Assembly: GCF_027409185.1 (NCBI RefSeq) | Contig: NC_084462.1 | Location: 182,642,071-182,706,070 of the forward strand | Origin: Cynocephalus volans | Taxonomy: Eukaryota; Chordata; Mammalia; Dermoptera; Cynocephalidae | DNA: 64,000 bases | Direction of reading: 5' to 3' | Part shown: positions 43,851-57,000 of the stretch, piece after piece | How positions within the stretch are numbered: the stretch's first letter is position 1 | Layout of the letters: the number at the start of each line of letters is the position of its first letter | The notes under the pieces: model-generated | The model's database searches: none | What the model was told of the DNA's origin: nothing | What the model saw: the letters and a program-made list of their open reading frames with translations, nothing else | Translations under genes and position numbers: made by a program

Positions 43851-44560
43851 TACTTTTTTTTAATACTGTGTCAGGTATACTCACCCTTTTCTGAACAAAA
43901 GCTGCCAAGTAGTCGGTCCATTTGTTGCCTTTACACGTGTTTCACTTGGTTAGCCCACAGATTGATCTGGAACTATTCCCTTCCTTTTTTAACCACCTAA
44001 AGGGTTTTTCTACTTCTCAATAAAATGTTTTTAAAGTTTTCAGATTCAATACTACCCTGTTTGTATACTTATTAAGCTTTCACTATATGCAAGACACTCT
44101 GGGAGTATTCTGGGCTATATAAACCTATAAAACCTACAGTTCCTGCCCCAGGATCCCAAAGTCAGCTAAAATGAAAGTGTCAGTAAATAGGGAAGAGGAG
44201 ATGTGCTACATTGCATATGTTTTTACAAGTGTTTTCATCGTGTATAATCTGTCTCTTTCTTTTCTTTCTTTTTCTTTTTTTGATTTGGAGGCAATTCTTT
44301 TCCTCCCTTTTCTATAAGTAACTTAAATATAAAATGTTATAACAATAACCTTATTTGCATTAAGCCCCTATTTTCAGTTATACAGTTTTATAAAGTTACA
44401 GTTGCTTATTGTAACCAGCTGAGTTTTAGGTTTTGAGGCTTGTTTGCTTCCTTGCATTTTAACAATGCCATATGTCCAGGCATTTACAAAACTTTATCAG
44501 TTAATCTGTAATTACCTGGTTATTAAAATCCATAAAGATTTATTAATTTATTTTTTCTAG

Positions 44561-44614
44561 GTTGCAATAAAAATAATTGACAAAACTCAATTGAATCCAA
44601 CAAGTCTACAAAAG
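44561..44614 (+). CDS. MARK3: MARK3 coding exon 3, residues 82-99 (VAIK lysine)
   Basis: This short 54-nt exon encodes VAIKIIDKTQLNPTSLQK between a TTTTTTCTAG acceptor and a GTAAGA donor. It contains the invariant VAIK motif; Lys85 contacts the ATP phosphates and pairs with the helix-C glutamate encoded in exon 4. Both boundaries are phase 0, so the exon is a symmetric cassette. Losing it would leave an in-frame protein without the catalytic lysine, hence kinase-dead. No such isoform is claimed here; this is only what the frame allows. The surrounding 150 bases show no recognisable repeat. Confidence 0.97.
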
Positions 44615-45124
44615 GTAAGATTGGTCCAGTATTTTAAAAATGATTTTCAGTGCTAATTGCCATCTAATTTATCCCTTAAATACCTTAACTGTTATTTATT
44701 TTGTTTAGTGCAGTAAAGCTTCCTATTCCTCAAATGAATGCAACTTAAATGTAGTATTTTATAAAAAATGGTTATCTTCAGTTGAAAATAATGACTTTTA
44801 AATGTTCCTAATAGCACAAACTGAAATCTGTACTTTTAAATTGAATATTCTAAATATTGACTAGAATAGAGTTTTTAAAAAATACACTACAAAAATATTT
44901 TTGTGTAGTTGGTATTATGCAGATTCGTACACCTTTCTTATGCCTTTCTTGTAGCTAATACTGAAATCTTTAAAGTCAGCACTTTGGCTTTATTAAACTC
45001 TAGACACCATGTCTAATTAAGGAGTGATGATTAATTAATGTAAAAGTAAAAGTGAGAGTAGAAAATCATGTTTGTAAAGCACTATTGCTGTTTGTATCAT
45101 TTAACTTAGATTGGAAGGGCTCCA

Positions 45125-45245
45125 CCCTAATGCATATTAGAATCACCCGGGCAGGTTTTGAAAGTCCTGATGCCTGGACCATAGTAGAGATCGAATTGCT
45201 TAGGTAGGGCCTGGGCATAGGTATTTCACTAGTGCATCAGCAGAT
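45125..45245 (+). mobile_element. MER20-like hAT element
   Basis: GCATATTAGAATCACCCGGG, then AAAGTCCTGATGCCTGGACC and GGGCCTGGGCATAGGTATTT, follow MER20. Partial at both ends. A weaker relative lies at 51030-51175. Confidence 0.75.
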
Positions 45246-45369
45246 AATTAATAATCTTCATAATAAAACCCTTCTAGTTCTTTTAGTTTTGCAAAGCCTT
45301 TTCACGTGCATCATTTGATCTCTAGATTTGGTCTATAGCAGTTGGGGGGTATAGAGACCTTGACCTAGG

Positions 45370-45600
45370 AATAGGAAATCTCAGTTTAAGTCCTGACTCT
45401 ACCATTTAGTAGAATGTGTAACTTGACCTTGAGTAAGGCATGTATCTTTTTTGGACTTTGGATTTTTCAACTTTATAATGGAAATAATTTTGTATTCTCA
45501 GGCTGGGTGTGAGTATCAATGAAATAATGCATATAAAAGAGCTTTGTAAACTACAAAGCACTGTCCAGTTGTAAAATATTTTTATAAATGTAATGCCCTG
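45370..45600 (+). repeat. MIR SINE
   Basis: AAGTCCTGACTCTACCATTT, then CTTGACCTTGAGTAAGGCAT, then GAGTATCAATGAAATAATGC and AAAGCACTGTCCAG, match MIR. Confidence 0.75.
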
Positions 45601-46839
45601 TGTGCATTACTAATGTACTCCTAATGGTTATTTGTATCCTAATAATTTTGAAGTTCTTTCCCTGTTATGTGTGTGGGAGCAAGAGAGGGAGATAGACTTT
45701 GTCTTGCACTAAAAAGGGTATTTAAACAAGAGATTCTTTGTGATCTGCAGCCCATAGTGAGCCTTAATGTTTTTCAAGGTGGTCCTGGAATGGATCTAAA
45801 AATTCTAGTCCTTTGTTCTGAAGAGTAAATTTTGCCTATTTCCTTAAACTTTCATTTCTTCATATATCTAAAGACATGGTACTTTAATACAAGTCAGTTA
45901 CTAAAATGTGGTATTCAGAACTAAAATTAACATTTATATGTTTATATATTTATAAGTTTATAAAGGATTCTAATTCAGTATTCTATGATGTTACAAATCT
46001 TCCACTATTCTTGTATACCTGAAAGATAATTGGAATCCTAGCAGTTATCCAGGAAAAATTATAGTGTTGTCTCAAGTTGGCTGCAGTTTTTCCTTCCTTC
46101 CTTCTTGCTTGCTTGCTTTTTCATTATTTTTGGTTATAGTTTTTAATTGCTGCTATTCTTTTTTATTATTACAAATTACTGTTTGTCACATCAGTATCAA
46201 CTTAGTACATGATAGATTGTCTGGTTAGCCCAGTAGTGTGATTATATGTATTTGCATCCGCATTCATTTTGTCTTATAATAATCTAATAGCTAACATTTT
46301 AAGATTTGTATTTGGTATAGTTCAAGTATATGAGCCATTCACAGAAGACTTATCCTAAAGCCAGATCTATCCAAATTAAATAACTTATATTATTTCCAGT
46401 TTATAGGGCATTGTGTAAAATCATGTGTGTAAATTCATATTCTTCTCACATAAAATAAATTAGAAGCATTCCATATACATTTGTCTCATTCTTCTTCACT
46501 AAGTTCCTTTCTGTGGAAAACTGGCAACATAGTGGAGTGTACAAGGTGACTTTGGCCATCCCTCTTTGGCACAATCATTCCTGCAGCCTTTTTTCTTCTC
46601 GGCAGTGGTGCTAAGAAGCACCAAACAGTGTGACACAGGTGTATCACACTTGTATTGGGACCAGCTCTCTTTAGATAGTGATTTAAAGCTCTGGAGCATG
46701 CCCTAGAAGGTAACATTCACTTTTAAGGAATGTTCTGCCATCCACATTATGCAATCTGTTTGTATTGTCACTATCAGAAAAGGTAGACCGGCTCATTCAG
46801 GCAGTGTTTGAACACACATGTTAAAATATTGTCAATTAA

Positions 46840-47008
46840 GGGCCGGCCTGTGGCTCACTTGGGAGACTGTGGTGCTGATAACACCAAGGCCACAGGTTCG
46901 GATCCCTATATAGGGATGGCCAGTTAGCTCACTTGGGAGAGTGTGGTGCTGACAACACCAAGTCAAGGGTTAAGATCCCCTTACCAGTCATCTTTAAAGA
47001 AAAAAAAA
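46840..47008 (+). mobile_element. Dimeric tRNA-derived SINE with 11-bp TSD
   Basis: The left unit has GGGCCGGCCTGTGGCTCACT, GTGGTGCTGATAACACCAAG and CACAGGTTCGGATCCC. The right unit has GGCCAGTTAGCTCACTTGGG, CTGACAACACCAAGTCAAGG, TTACCAGTCATC and an A tail. ATTGTCAATTA is duplicated at 46828-46838 and 47009-47019. The GCTGATAACACCAAGG anticodon-arm text is close to tRNA-Ile (GCTAATAACGCCAAGG). Confidence 0.96.
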
Positions 47009-47566
47009 ATTGTCAATTACATGATATTCAGGCTTGCACTTTGGGGCATGTATATTTGCTAAATGCACATGTATAAACCTGAGTTGACTGCATATTTGTA
47101 AATTGATGTTATTTTCACAGACAAGTCTCTTCATTTTTCCTTTGTGTTTTTCCAGTTATTGAGTTAATAAGCATTATATTCTAGTGAGAGATTTTTCTCC
47201 AGTGTTTTTGAACTTTTCAACTTCTACCTACTGTTCTTGAGATACTTTTCTGTTCGTAAACATCTTTTAGGTCAGCTTTTAAAGATACCTATAATGCTTT
47301 TGAAAACAACAGGAATAACAAAAATATAAGTCTTAATGGTCTTGCAAAGTCATTTTTAGTTTCAGTTTAGTTATATACCAGGCAATCTCGCTGGGTCTTG
47401 TTTTTATTAAATCTGAGTCTGTTATTGAGAAGTAAGTCATGGCTCATTTCAAAAAAATGTGTTTAGCTGTTCAAAAATATCAGACTTTCTTAAGACATGC
47501 CAGTACACTAAAATTACTAATATTCTTTTTCAGTCTTGGGAGTAGACAGTTAATGTAAAGGAGGGG

Positions 47567-47800
47567 GAGCACAGAGTAATGGTTGGGAGCACAGTGAAGC
47601 CAGACTGGGGCGTTCAAGGCTGGGTTTTGACCCTGCCTCACTGGGTGATGAGCCCCTTAACCTCCCTAAGTCTTAGTTCCCCCATTTGTAAAATGGGAGT
47701 AATAACAGTACCTTGTGAGGTTGTAGTGAGAGTTCAGTAAGCACCAAAAGAGCTTAGGCTAATGCCTGGCACTTAGTAAGAGAGTCTGCCATTATTGTGT
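47567..47800 (+). repeat. MIR SINE, near full length
   Basis: The MIR order is preserved from GAGCACAGAGTAATGG through TTGACCCTGCCTCACTGGGT, CATTTGTAAAATGGGAGTAA and CTTGTGAGGTTGTAGTGAGA to AATGCCTGGCACTTAG. Confidence 0.92.
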
Positions 47801-47949
47801 GCTCAGCTGAACAGTACTTTTTTTGTTTGCTTGGTTTTTGGAGGATGTGTTTTGTTTGTTTTAAATTTCCCCCCATAGGAAATAAGTAAAGTTGAAGAAT
47901 TATGTGGTAGGTATTGGTTATGGCTCTTTTGTAAGACTTAATTGCAGTA

Positions 47950-48170
47950 GACTACTTCTGATAATAATGGCTGCTAATATTTGCACATTTAGAATATACA
48001 GAGCACTGTTCTAAGTGTTTTTACCTGTATTAACTCAATTAATCTTTATAATTTAATGAGGTAAGTTCCATTCTTAAGGAAAGGGAGCCAGGCAGATTAA
48101 GTAACCTGCCCAAGAGTCCCTGACTAATAAGTGATGGATACTTGGCCAGCCATCCTGTGATAGGTGGAGT
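47950..48170 (-). repeat. MIR SINE, antisense
   Basis: AGAGCACTGTTCTAAGTGTT, TAACTCAATTAATCTTTATA and TTAAGTAACCTGCCCAAGAG are the reverse of MIR. Confidence 0.85.
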
Positions 48171-48269
48171 TAGCATTGAGTCAGGCATTAATGAACTCTA
48201 AATGAAAGCACGTATGTCACAGTTCAGATGATAGAGAACTTGTGGTTAGTAACATTCTAGGGTCACTGT

Positions 48270-48525
48270 TGTGTATTAGTTAACATAGTGTCATTAGTTA
48301 CTTGAGTGTGTGCATCCCGTGCTCTTACATTTACAGGTGTTAGGTTTTTTCACATTAGCTAGTCTGGTAGGTAGCTTTTCATCACCACACTCTGTCAGGT
48401 GGGAATTATTACCATCTTCATTTTCCACTGAGGAAACAGACTCTGAGAAGTTGATGTAGTCAAGCCCTTCAGCTAGAAAGTGATGGAGCAAAGATATAAA
48501 TCTTAGGCTGACTCCAAAATATGGG
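48270..48525 (-). repeat. MIR SINE, antisense
   Basis: GAATTATTACCATCTTCATT, CACTGAGGAAACAGACTCTG and AGCTAGAAAGTGATGGAGCA are the reverse of MIR. Confidence 0.8.
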
Positions 48526-48764
48526 CTCTTTCTGTTCCATTACGCTGTCTTACTATAATTAGCTAAATTTCCCTAATTCAGGATTTGAGAAAACTTGGAT
48601 GAGAACTCACCCAAGGCTGTCCTTTGTAGTAGCTGTGAAGAAGTTGAGCTTCAAGTTTGAGGGAATATATCAAGTACTTCAGAGAAGCAGGCCTTGGACC
48701 CCACCTCCCCTCCAAACATTGCATAAGCCGTGTTTTTTATGCAGGTTTGTTGGTTGGTTGGTTT

Positions 48765-48905
48765 GTTCATTCATTCACTCAACATACACTTGTTAAACAC
48801 CTGTATGTCAGGCAATGTTATATGCTCTGTGGATACAACAGTGAATCAAATGAACTCCCTGCCTTCATGGAATTGACATACTAGTGGGGAGCTGCAGTAA
48901 ACAAA
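48765..48905 (-). repeat. L2 LINE 3' end, antisense
   Basis: TTCATTCATTCACTCAACAT, GTGGATACAACAGTGAATCA and TTCATGGAATTGACATACTA follow the reverse of the L2 terminus. Confidence 0.88.
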
Positions 48906-51900
48906 TATATAATGTAATGTCAGTGCTATGAAGAAAAATAAAACAGAGTGTATTAACTGTATTTTCTTATCTAATGTAGTCTCGATGCTTTGGCATCTGG
49001 GACCTTGCTGGCCCCTTCAGGGTGAGCTAATTACTAGAGATAACAAACTACTCCCCTGTGAGTGTGCCTTTCAGATGCAAACCAGCCATTCAGAGCCCAT
49101 ACTCCAAACCACTTTATCTGGCTCTTACACTCGAGGAGGCAGTATTCCTCTGCCCTAATCATCCCAGGACCAGGTACCAAGCAAGTAGAGACAGCAGCTC
49201 TACCCCAGAGCCTACTGAAATTATTCAAATGAGCCAGTTCTAAACCTGCTTGCCCTGCCATGTCTTTCCCATGGAAACCATGATAAAGGTTCTTGCCTGT
49301 GCTTTCCCTATGTTCCTTCTGCTTCCTGACCAATCCTGATACTTCCCTGTGTGGCTCTGCATGGGGTAAAAGGTCCCTCTCTTCTTGGGGACAGTGAATA
49401 ACAAACAATGTATTTTCAGTGGCAGTTGTCTCCTGGTCTGTTGATCTCACCATACCTGAATAATATAAAACCTACATATTAAATAAAACACACGGTGAAG
49501 AGATAGTATTGCAAGGAACATGTAGCTTTGAAATCAAAAGATAGGGACATCCTCTTAGTAATTCATTTAAGAAATACCTCTATTCTCCTGAACCAAGATT
49601 TGTGACGTCTCTGATAAATCTAAAAAGACTGTGGATCAACCCATGTGGTGTGCAGTAAAATTTTACTAGGCCTTGAAGGTTCTAGAGAGTTTTCACTGAG
49701 TAAAAAGGAGAGGAAAGACCCTTGCAGAGCTCATTGCAGTGCTTGACATGTGGGTTTTCAGTAAGTATTGGTGTGAGGATTACACACACAGCCTGAGGAG
49801 CAGCAGCTGCAGGTTGCAAAGGCCCTGATTCTGTCTTCTTGGTGGTAGAAACTTAGTTGTTACTATACTGTGATACGACCAACTTAAATAGTACTATCTT
49901 TTTCTTAAACTGGGACTGGTCACTTAAAACTAGAAGTTTGTAACATGTAGTGAAATAATTGATTTTAAAATAAATATACTTATGATAGCTGGTTAGTTAG
50001 CCAGTGTTGAGCATGTATGGGGTATAGGCACACTGCTTCCCACAGCATCTTGTTCCAGTGTTCAGCAGCTTTGTTATTAGGTAGTTTTCCCCCCTTACTT
50101 TGAACTAGCATCTGTCTCCTAGAAACTACAGCACAGTTCTCTGTTTTGCCATATGGAGCCTCTAGAGGTTAAATCTTCTACTTCAAACATAGCCAGGCCT
50201 TAGAAGTTGCTATTTTGGGTCTTCTTGATTTTCTCTTTTCCAGAGTAAATATTCTCAGCCTCTTTGGCTACCCACTGGAGTTGCTCTCCTAGGCCTATTT
50301 ATCCCATTAAATTCATTTTTTTTTTTTCTTACCTGAATTTGTTTGATTCCTGCTAAAATTCACTTAATTGATTTTCTGCCATAATTCCAGTCTATTGGGG
50401 CATTTTTGGATAATGAGTCTTTTGTATTAGCTGTCACTTCTAGTTTGCTGCTAAATTGGATATGGATGTCTTCATCCAGTTAAAATGTTCAGCATGTCAG
50501 GGACAAGACCCTTTGATGGAGAACTCATCCTTCCAAGTTGATGCTGCTGAGCCAATAGTAAAGCATTTTTTGAGTATGATTCAATCACCATTCTTAACTT
50601 AGACTTTTAGTAAGAAATGGAAATCCCTGTTATTAAAATTTTAATCAAGTTTACTGAAGAAAAAAATGAGCATAAAATGCAGGTATATACAAAATGCACA
50701 GTAGGTTCCCAGATGTTTATTGAAGCATTATTGACTATAGATTCCTTTCATGAGGATCTTTGTGGAGAAATCCTACTTATATCCACCTCAGTCTGTTTTC
50801 TCTTTAAAGCTGGTGTTTGTTTTGGAGCCTTGTTAGTGCTTAGAACTCTGTAGCAAGTAGTGGCCTTTTTTGGCACCCCAGGGAGTCTTAATTGTAGGAC
50901 TAATCAGGGAACTGTATAATTTGAAGGCAGAACCAGTTCATGCTTTTCATGTGGTCTGTAGTGTAATTACTTTTACTGTTGTCACCACTTGGTTATTTAG
51001 GGTACCGTTGCTTTGGCCTCCTTAAACCAGTAGTTTCCACCCCTTGCTGTGCATTAGAACCATTTATGGAGTTTTAAAAGAAAAAACACGTTTTCTTCAC
51101 AGCACTTTCTTTCCTAGAGCTCCTTGCTTGGTGACAGGGGTGAACCCAGTGCACAGCCCAGGTGAGAACGGCTCATAGACTTCCTTCAGTTCCCCACAAA
51201 GTTCTTCATTTCCCTCCTCTTTCAAAGGTAATCTGCCTTAAGGATGAACCCTTTCCCACATGGTAAGTGTTAAGCACTGCTTCCACGGCCACTGCTGACT
51301 GCTTTCTCCCTCTCTGGAACTCCTTTCCTGGGAATACCTCAGCACCCAGTTCCTGGACTCCTTTCCCCATCGTGAATAAGCACAAGTCATTTTGGAAATC
51401 TTTTTTTCTTGAACAACTCTGTTCATATTTTTCTTTGTTTTCCTTTCTTACTACCTACCTCTTTCCTTTTCTTAGGTTGACTTTTAGCAGACCAACAATT
51501 CAGGCCATTAACAAAAGTGGTTACTAAGTCCTGTCTGTTGTTTACAATCCAGTGTCTGCATTCAGATCAAGGCAGTAGATCTGACAAATTAATACAGAGG
51601 GTGGCAAAGGAAATCTAAGACAGACACTTCTTGATTATACATATTTAAAATTTTGAGAATAAAGTGTATGTATATTTCTTTAATTTTAGATTTCAAAAGA
51701 GGTAGCAGACATAGAAGAAAATATAGCTTCATAGTGTTGCTGCTGCTTTGTAGGGAACTTTTTAGTTCATTGCCAATCTTATTTTTATTTTGGAAGAAAT
51801 AATACAGCTTGATATTTAGAATAGATTGTGAATCGAGAATATTACAATGCATTTTTAATTGTACCAATGATTCATTATGTTATTTTAGAAAAGTCACCAA

Positions 51901-52019
51901 AGAACCAAATATTTTGAGTTAAACTTAGAGCATAACATGAACTTATTTGCAGAAAATAAAAAATTGGGCACTAATTAGTCCTTTGGGAGAGAATCATAAT
52001 ATCGACATCAGCCAGAATC

Positions 52020-52395
52020 ACAGTCACATATCTAGTGCTCATTGTGTGCCAGCTGATATTCTATGTAGTCTACATGTCATGCCTCCTTTAAGTATAGGGG
52101 TAACACGGCCAGGGAGGTCAAGTCACCTATACTCAGTCAGGGAGTGTGAATAGTAGAGCTGGGTTGGGACCAGGTTGTGTGGCTCCAGAGGTAAAATTCT
52201 AATAACTACGCATACTTTACCTACATCATTGCATGTGATTTTTCACTTTAGTCCTGTGAATTGACTCTTTTTTAATCTGTATTTTATAGATGAGTAGATT
52301 GAAGCTCTCTAAAATTTTGTAGCTTGTTCAGTCATCCACTGAGTAAGTGACTGAACTAGCATTGGAACCTAAACCTGTGATTTCAAATAGCTTTC
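52020..52395 (-). repeat. Two MIR fragments, antisense
   Basis: 52030-52175 (AGTGCTCATTGTGTGCCAGC, AGGGAGGTCAAGTCACCTAT) and 52195-52395 (TTTTATAGATGAGTAGATTG, AGCTTGTTCAGTCATCCACT) are reverse-strand MIR copies. Confidence 0.7.
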
Positions 52396-52789
52396 TTTAC
52401 ACGTTTGCTTGGAAGGAACCAGTCATAGCATCTTCCACATGGGAAGGCGAGCAAAGGAACCTACTGAAATTCACCTTGCATGTGGTAGATGCACAACTTT
52501 CTTTTCTAAATACTAAATTTATGTTAACACTAAATTAATTTTTCCTGATACTGCCCTGGTCATAGGAATTTTGAACACCAGAATCATGAGTTTTGGGGGT
52601 TGGGAGAATTTCTTAGTTGTCTTTGAAATATTTGATCATAAAAAACCACATTGCTACAACTCAAATTAAAGAAAACAAAAAACAGCAAAAAAAAAAAACC
52701 CTTGTTCATTGTATCACCTAAATCTAAGCAATTTTTTAAAAATCAGATGTTAATTTTAATGAAATACTGACTACATGCAAAAGAATGCT

Positions 52790-54060
52790 CCACATATAAA
52801 TTATAAATACGTGTGTGAAATAAACACCCATACACCATCTGGTTCAAGAAATAGATCATCAACAATACCTTTAAATCAGTCCCATAATGTGCCCCTCCCC
52901 AACCTGATTCCCCTTGGTCATTTCCTACTTACCAGGTAACCATTAACAAGGATTTTGTCTTATTTTCTTGCTTATCTTTATAATTTTACTACATATGGAT
53001 CCCTCATCAATATAGTGTAGTTTTAAGTGTTATGTAAACAGAACTATACTATAATGTATTCTATTCGTTTTTGCTTTCTTTTGCCCAAATTGTGTTCCAT
53101 GTTGATATATTTTACTGTAATTCACTTCCACTACTATGTCTATTTTCAAGTTATGTAGTATCCCATTATATTCATATACCACAACATATTTACCCATTCT
53201 CTGGTTCCCGGGCATTTGGATTGCTTGCAGCTATTTATATTATAAGCGTGACTGCTGTGAATTGCCTGTATGTGTCCTGGTGCACTTGTGTGAGAGTTTG
53301 CTAAGGATACATACTCAGCAGTGGAATTCTTGGTTCACAGGGTCTCAATCATAAGAGGAGGCCAAATTGTTTCCAAAGCAGTTGTGTTAATTTATATTCC
53401 CACCAGTAGCATATAAGAAAGAGAACAAGTAATCATCCTTATCAAAATTTTCTCTGATTTTTTAATGCTTGCCACCAATCTGGTGGATATAAAAATGGTA
53501 TCTCATGGTTTTAATTTAACATTAACCTGATTACTGAAGTAGTGCATCTTTTCATATTTGTATTGGCTTTTGTTTCTTCTCTGAAGTGCCTTCTCAAATC
53601 TTTTGTTCAGTTTCTACTGGATTTTTTTTCCTGAATCATTTTAGGAGATAATTATATATTCTAAATACCATTGTATGTGGCAGATAACCTCGTCCACTTG
53701 ATGGTATATCTTTTCATTCTCTTGAAGTTGTCTTGATGTACAGCAGAGGTTCCTAATTTTAATGCAGCTGAATTCATCAATCTTTTTTTTTTTTTTTTTT
53801 TTAATACAGTTTGTACTTTTAATGTCTTCTTTAAGAAATTCTTCCTTATCTGGGGTCATAAAGATATTTATTCTCTGTTGTCTTCAAATTTTTGTAATAT
53901 TTAAACCATCTGGAAGCCATGTGTGTTGTGAGGTATGGATCCGGTTTTGTGTCTCCTCATGTGTGTGATTGCTTATTGCCTCACCTCTTCCTTCCTCGCT
54001 GAGCTGCAGTGCAGTCTCTGCACCTGCGTGCTCTCCCTCACATAGGCATTCATGTGCACG
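52790..54060 (-). repeat. LINE-1 antisense, long remnant
   Basis: AGAAATAGATCATCAACAAT, GCATTTGGATTGCTTGCAGC, TATATTCCCACCAGTAGCAT, GTGCATCTTTTCATATTTGT and TCTTCTTTAAGAAATTCTTC are antisense L1M 3' and ORF2 signatures in correct order. A 20-T run lies at 53784. Confidence 0.85.
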
Positions 54061-54099
54061 CTTTTCTTCTTCAAAGACAGTTATTCTGTTTCACTTAAC

Positions 54100-57000
54100 A
54101 ATTACCGTTTTAAAGGCAAATATATACATATTTTTACCATATTTAAAATTTTTCTTTTCAATGATAGAACACCAAATGATAAGTAGAATCCCAAAATACA
54201 TAACAGGTAAAAATCTGAGCTGGATTAATAGAAACACAGGAGTGACAAAGGGGACATTATAACTTACCTCTCTCAGACCATGTGTGACACAGAAAGTAGG
54301 AACAGAAAGATATAGGTTTTAATGTACAGCCCCGCTGTTAGCCCATATTACAGCTTCATGCATTTTTTTTCTAAAAAGTCCTTTCTCAGGATACATTACA
54401 GCTGTGTGTCAGGAAATTATTGTAATACCGATTTCAGTCTATGATAACCACAAGGTAAATCATTTCCTCAGAGTTGGGCAATACATAACTTGCATAACTG
54501 TAAGCAGTGGTCTTGTTAATGTGTTTAATAAGCCTAACAGAAAAAACTGAGAAAGTGGAAGAAAGGAGGCTTGGTACCCACCTCAGATTGCCAAACCTGG
54601 AATTTCATAATTGAGTTTTTTCAGATCTACAAAAAATAGATAATTCTACTTCTGTCCAGCTGCTCCAGAACCAAAGAAAGAATGAAAACTTCCAAATTCT
54701 TTTTACAAATTCAGTAACATTGCTATCAAAATATATTGGAAACAGGGAAGAAAACTATAGTTCAATCTTTATTATATCTGTTCTAAAATTGGGCATTAAA
54801 TATATCAATATATAGGACTTCCAGTTAAATACTGATACATTTATCTTTCTCCCCCCAAGATTCACTAAGTGATAGCAAAGGAATTAAAAAGGGAGTGTCA
54901 AATAACAGGAGAGAAGACTAGCAGACAGAGAATTAAACCTAGCTTTGCCAGATGGGAAACCGAAGGGTTAAAAGGCTGACTTAGCAAACCTGAGCACTGA
55001 AACCACATCCCTAGGGAAGGAGGTAAGGGTGGGAGTGGGTGGGCTGGCAGCAGAAAGCATCATGCTGAGTCACACCACAGGATCCAGAAAGCTGAGGCAC
55101 AAGATCTGCTGCATCGTTTTATGGGTGGAGGTACTGGTAGAACTGAAAACAAGAGGATTGGCTAGAAATCGGTAAAAAGGCCCATAAGGCCCCCAGATCA
55201 CCTCTCAGCTTGCCCTGTCGGGCACTGGTCCCTCCTCTGCCCTAGTAGAAATTGGGCAGTTCATTTTCTGAGGAGGTTGAATCAGAGCATCAAGGCTTAG
55301 GAATCCCTACCTGAAAACAGGAGCCCACTGAATGATGAGACACTCCCCCGCCGCCCTTCCTTTGCTCACCCTTCAGAACTTTGATAGTCCCTCTTATATT
55401 GTATGGAAGGAAAATTGGAGGATTCATCTCTGGGAAAAATGACTTAAGTGAAAGTATCTATAGATACAAGACATTCAGGTGTCTTCCAGGGAAATTACCT
55501 AACCTCTGCCCAGTCATCCTGTGGTCCAGCCCTCACATACAAACATTCGCTTCAGCATTTTGGTGTGCCTCACTTTTAAATATGGAAGTACAGCCAAGAA
55601 TCTCCAGATATTTGAGGATAGCCGAGAAGATACTAAAACAAGGAAAAAAGAAAGAAAAAGCAAAACCGGAAAAGGAGAAAAGACTACTTCAAAAAAAACC
55701 ACAAAAACTGTAATTGGTGTTTTCAAAAATTTTAAAAAGGGAAGACAGAATATCACAAAAACTCTATATTCATAAAAGAAGAACATGATGCATTGAAAAA
55801 AAGACCACTAGGGGTGAGGGCAAATTATGGTATCAGAAAGAAAGTCAATAAAAGCATTGGAAACTAAAGGCAAGGAAATCCCTCAGAAAGTAGTATAAAC
55901 ATTCAGAGATAGAAATTATGAAAGTTAGAATATTAAAACTGGAGTCTCTATCTAGGAGGTCCAGTTTATGATACAGAGGAGTTGTAAAAAGAACTGAGGA
56001 CAGGAAAGGAAGTTATCGAGGACTAACTGAAGGTGATTTCCCACAACTGTAGGATCTGAATTTCCAGATTAAGAAACTCAAGGAGCGCTCAATGAATGAA
56101 TGGCAAAAGACCCACAATGTATCCAGAATGAATGTTTATGTGCCGCAGTGTGTTACAGTTTAAATACATCAGGGTTAAAGAGAAGGAAGAGGAAACAATA
56201 GCTCACAAGAAAAGAATTGTAACGTAACAGCCTCATACTGTCCCACAACACTGTAAGTGAGAAGAGAGGGCCTTAAGGCCTTAAGAATTCTGAGAGGAAA
56301 TGTTTCTAATGTAGAATTCTTTACGCAGCCAAGCTATCAGTCAAATGTGAAGCTAGAATCAAAATATTCTGGGGCATGCAACGTCTTAAAATTAACCATT
56401 TTATATACTCTGCCTCAGAAACTAGTGGTGGGATATGTTTCACTATGAAAGAGAAAAGCATGGGGTTCAGAACAGCAGATCCAATAGAACAGGGGGGCGG
56501 CCTCCAGAATATGAATATCTGCAAGGAAAAAAAAAAGATTACTTGAGTATTTGAAAGTATTTGAGAGATTACACTCCCGTCACAAAGTTTAAGGATGAAT
56601 TAGTAAAGTGATAGATACGTAGAAAACATAAGCAAACAGAATAATGGAGGCAACTATTTAGCTCCAAGGAAACCAAAAATTAAAAAAAACAAAAAACATT
56701 TCTAGTGTGCTATAAATAATATTTAAATAGTGTAAACACTGAATAATTTAGCCATGCGTTATGCTAAGTGAGAGGGGGAAAGAGGGAAGGGATATGAGTT
56801 GGGAGACAGGATGTCAGAGAGCTAAATCTTCACTGCTCATACTAAGAAGTCAGTAGATGATTTGAGAAACGGGGACTGTAAAAATCAATGAATAAGAGCA
56901 CAAACGTGCTTTGTAGAAGGTGGCAAATACCAAAAGAAATTACTAAAGGGGTTGAGAGTGGTGTTCTTAAGAACAGGGATTTAGGGTGGGGAGCTATATA

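Larger units (their letters stand above)
27015..44560 (+). other. MARK3: MARK3 intron 2 (phase 0, 17,546 bp)
   Basis: Bounded by GTAAAT and TTTTTTCTAG. Repeats are listed separately. Stretches without a nameable feature are 27015-27340, 28500-29025, 33171-34150, 35250-36140, 37610-38140, 39320-40430 and 43851-44560. 34150-35200 is T-rich old LINE-like antisense text with long but featureless ORFs (118 and 124 codons). Confidence 0.9.

Noticed and set aside
46486..46716. 76-codon minus-strand ORF that looked like a possible processed pseudogene
   Set aside because: The Lys/Arg-rich stretch suggested coding origin, but no frame could be matched to a protein I know and no A tail or target duplication was seen.
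55381..55775. 110-codon and 84-codon Lys-rich ORFs
   Set aside because: They lie in A-rich decayed LINE-like sequence; the Lys runs reflect A-rich composition.
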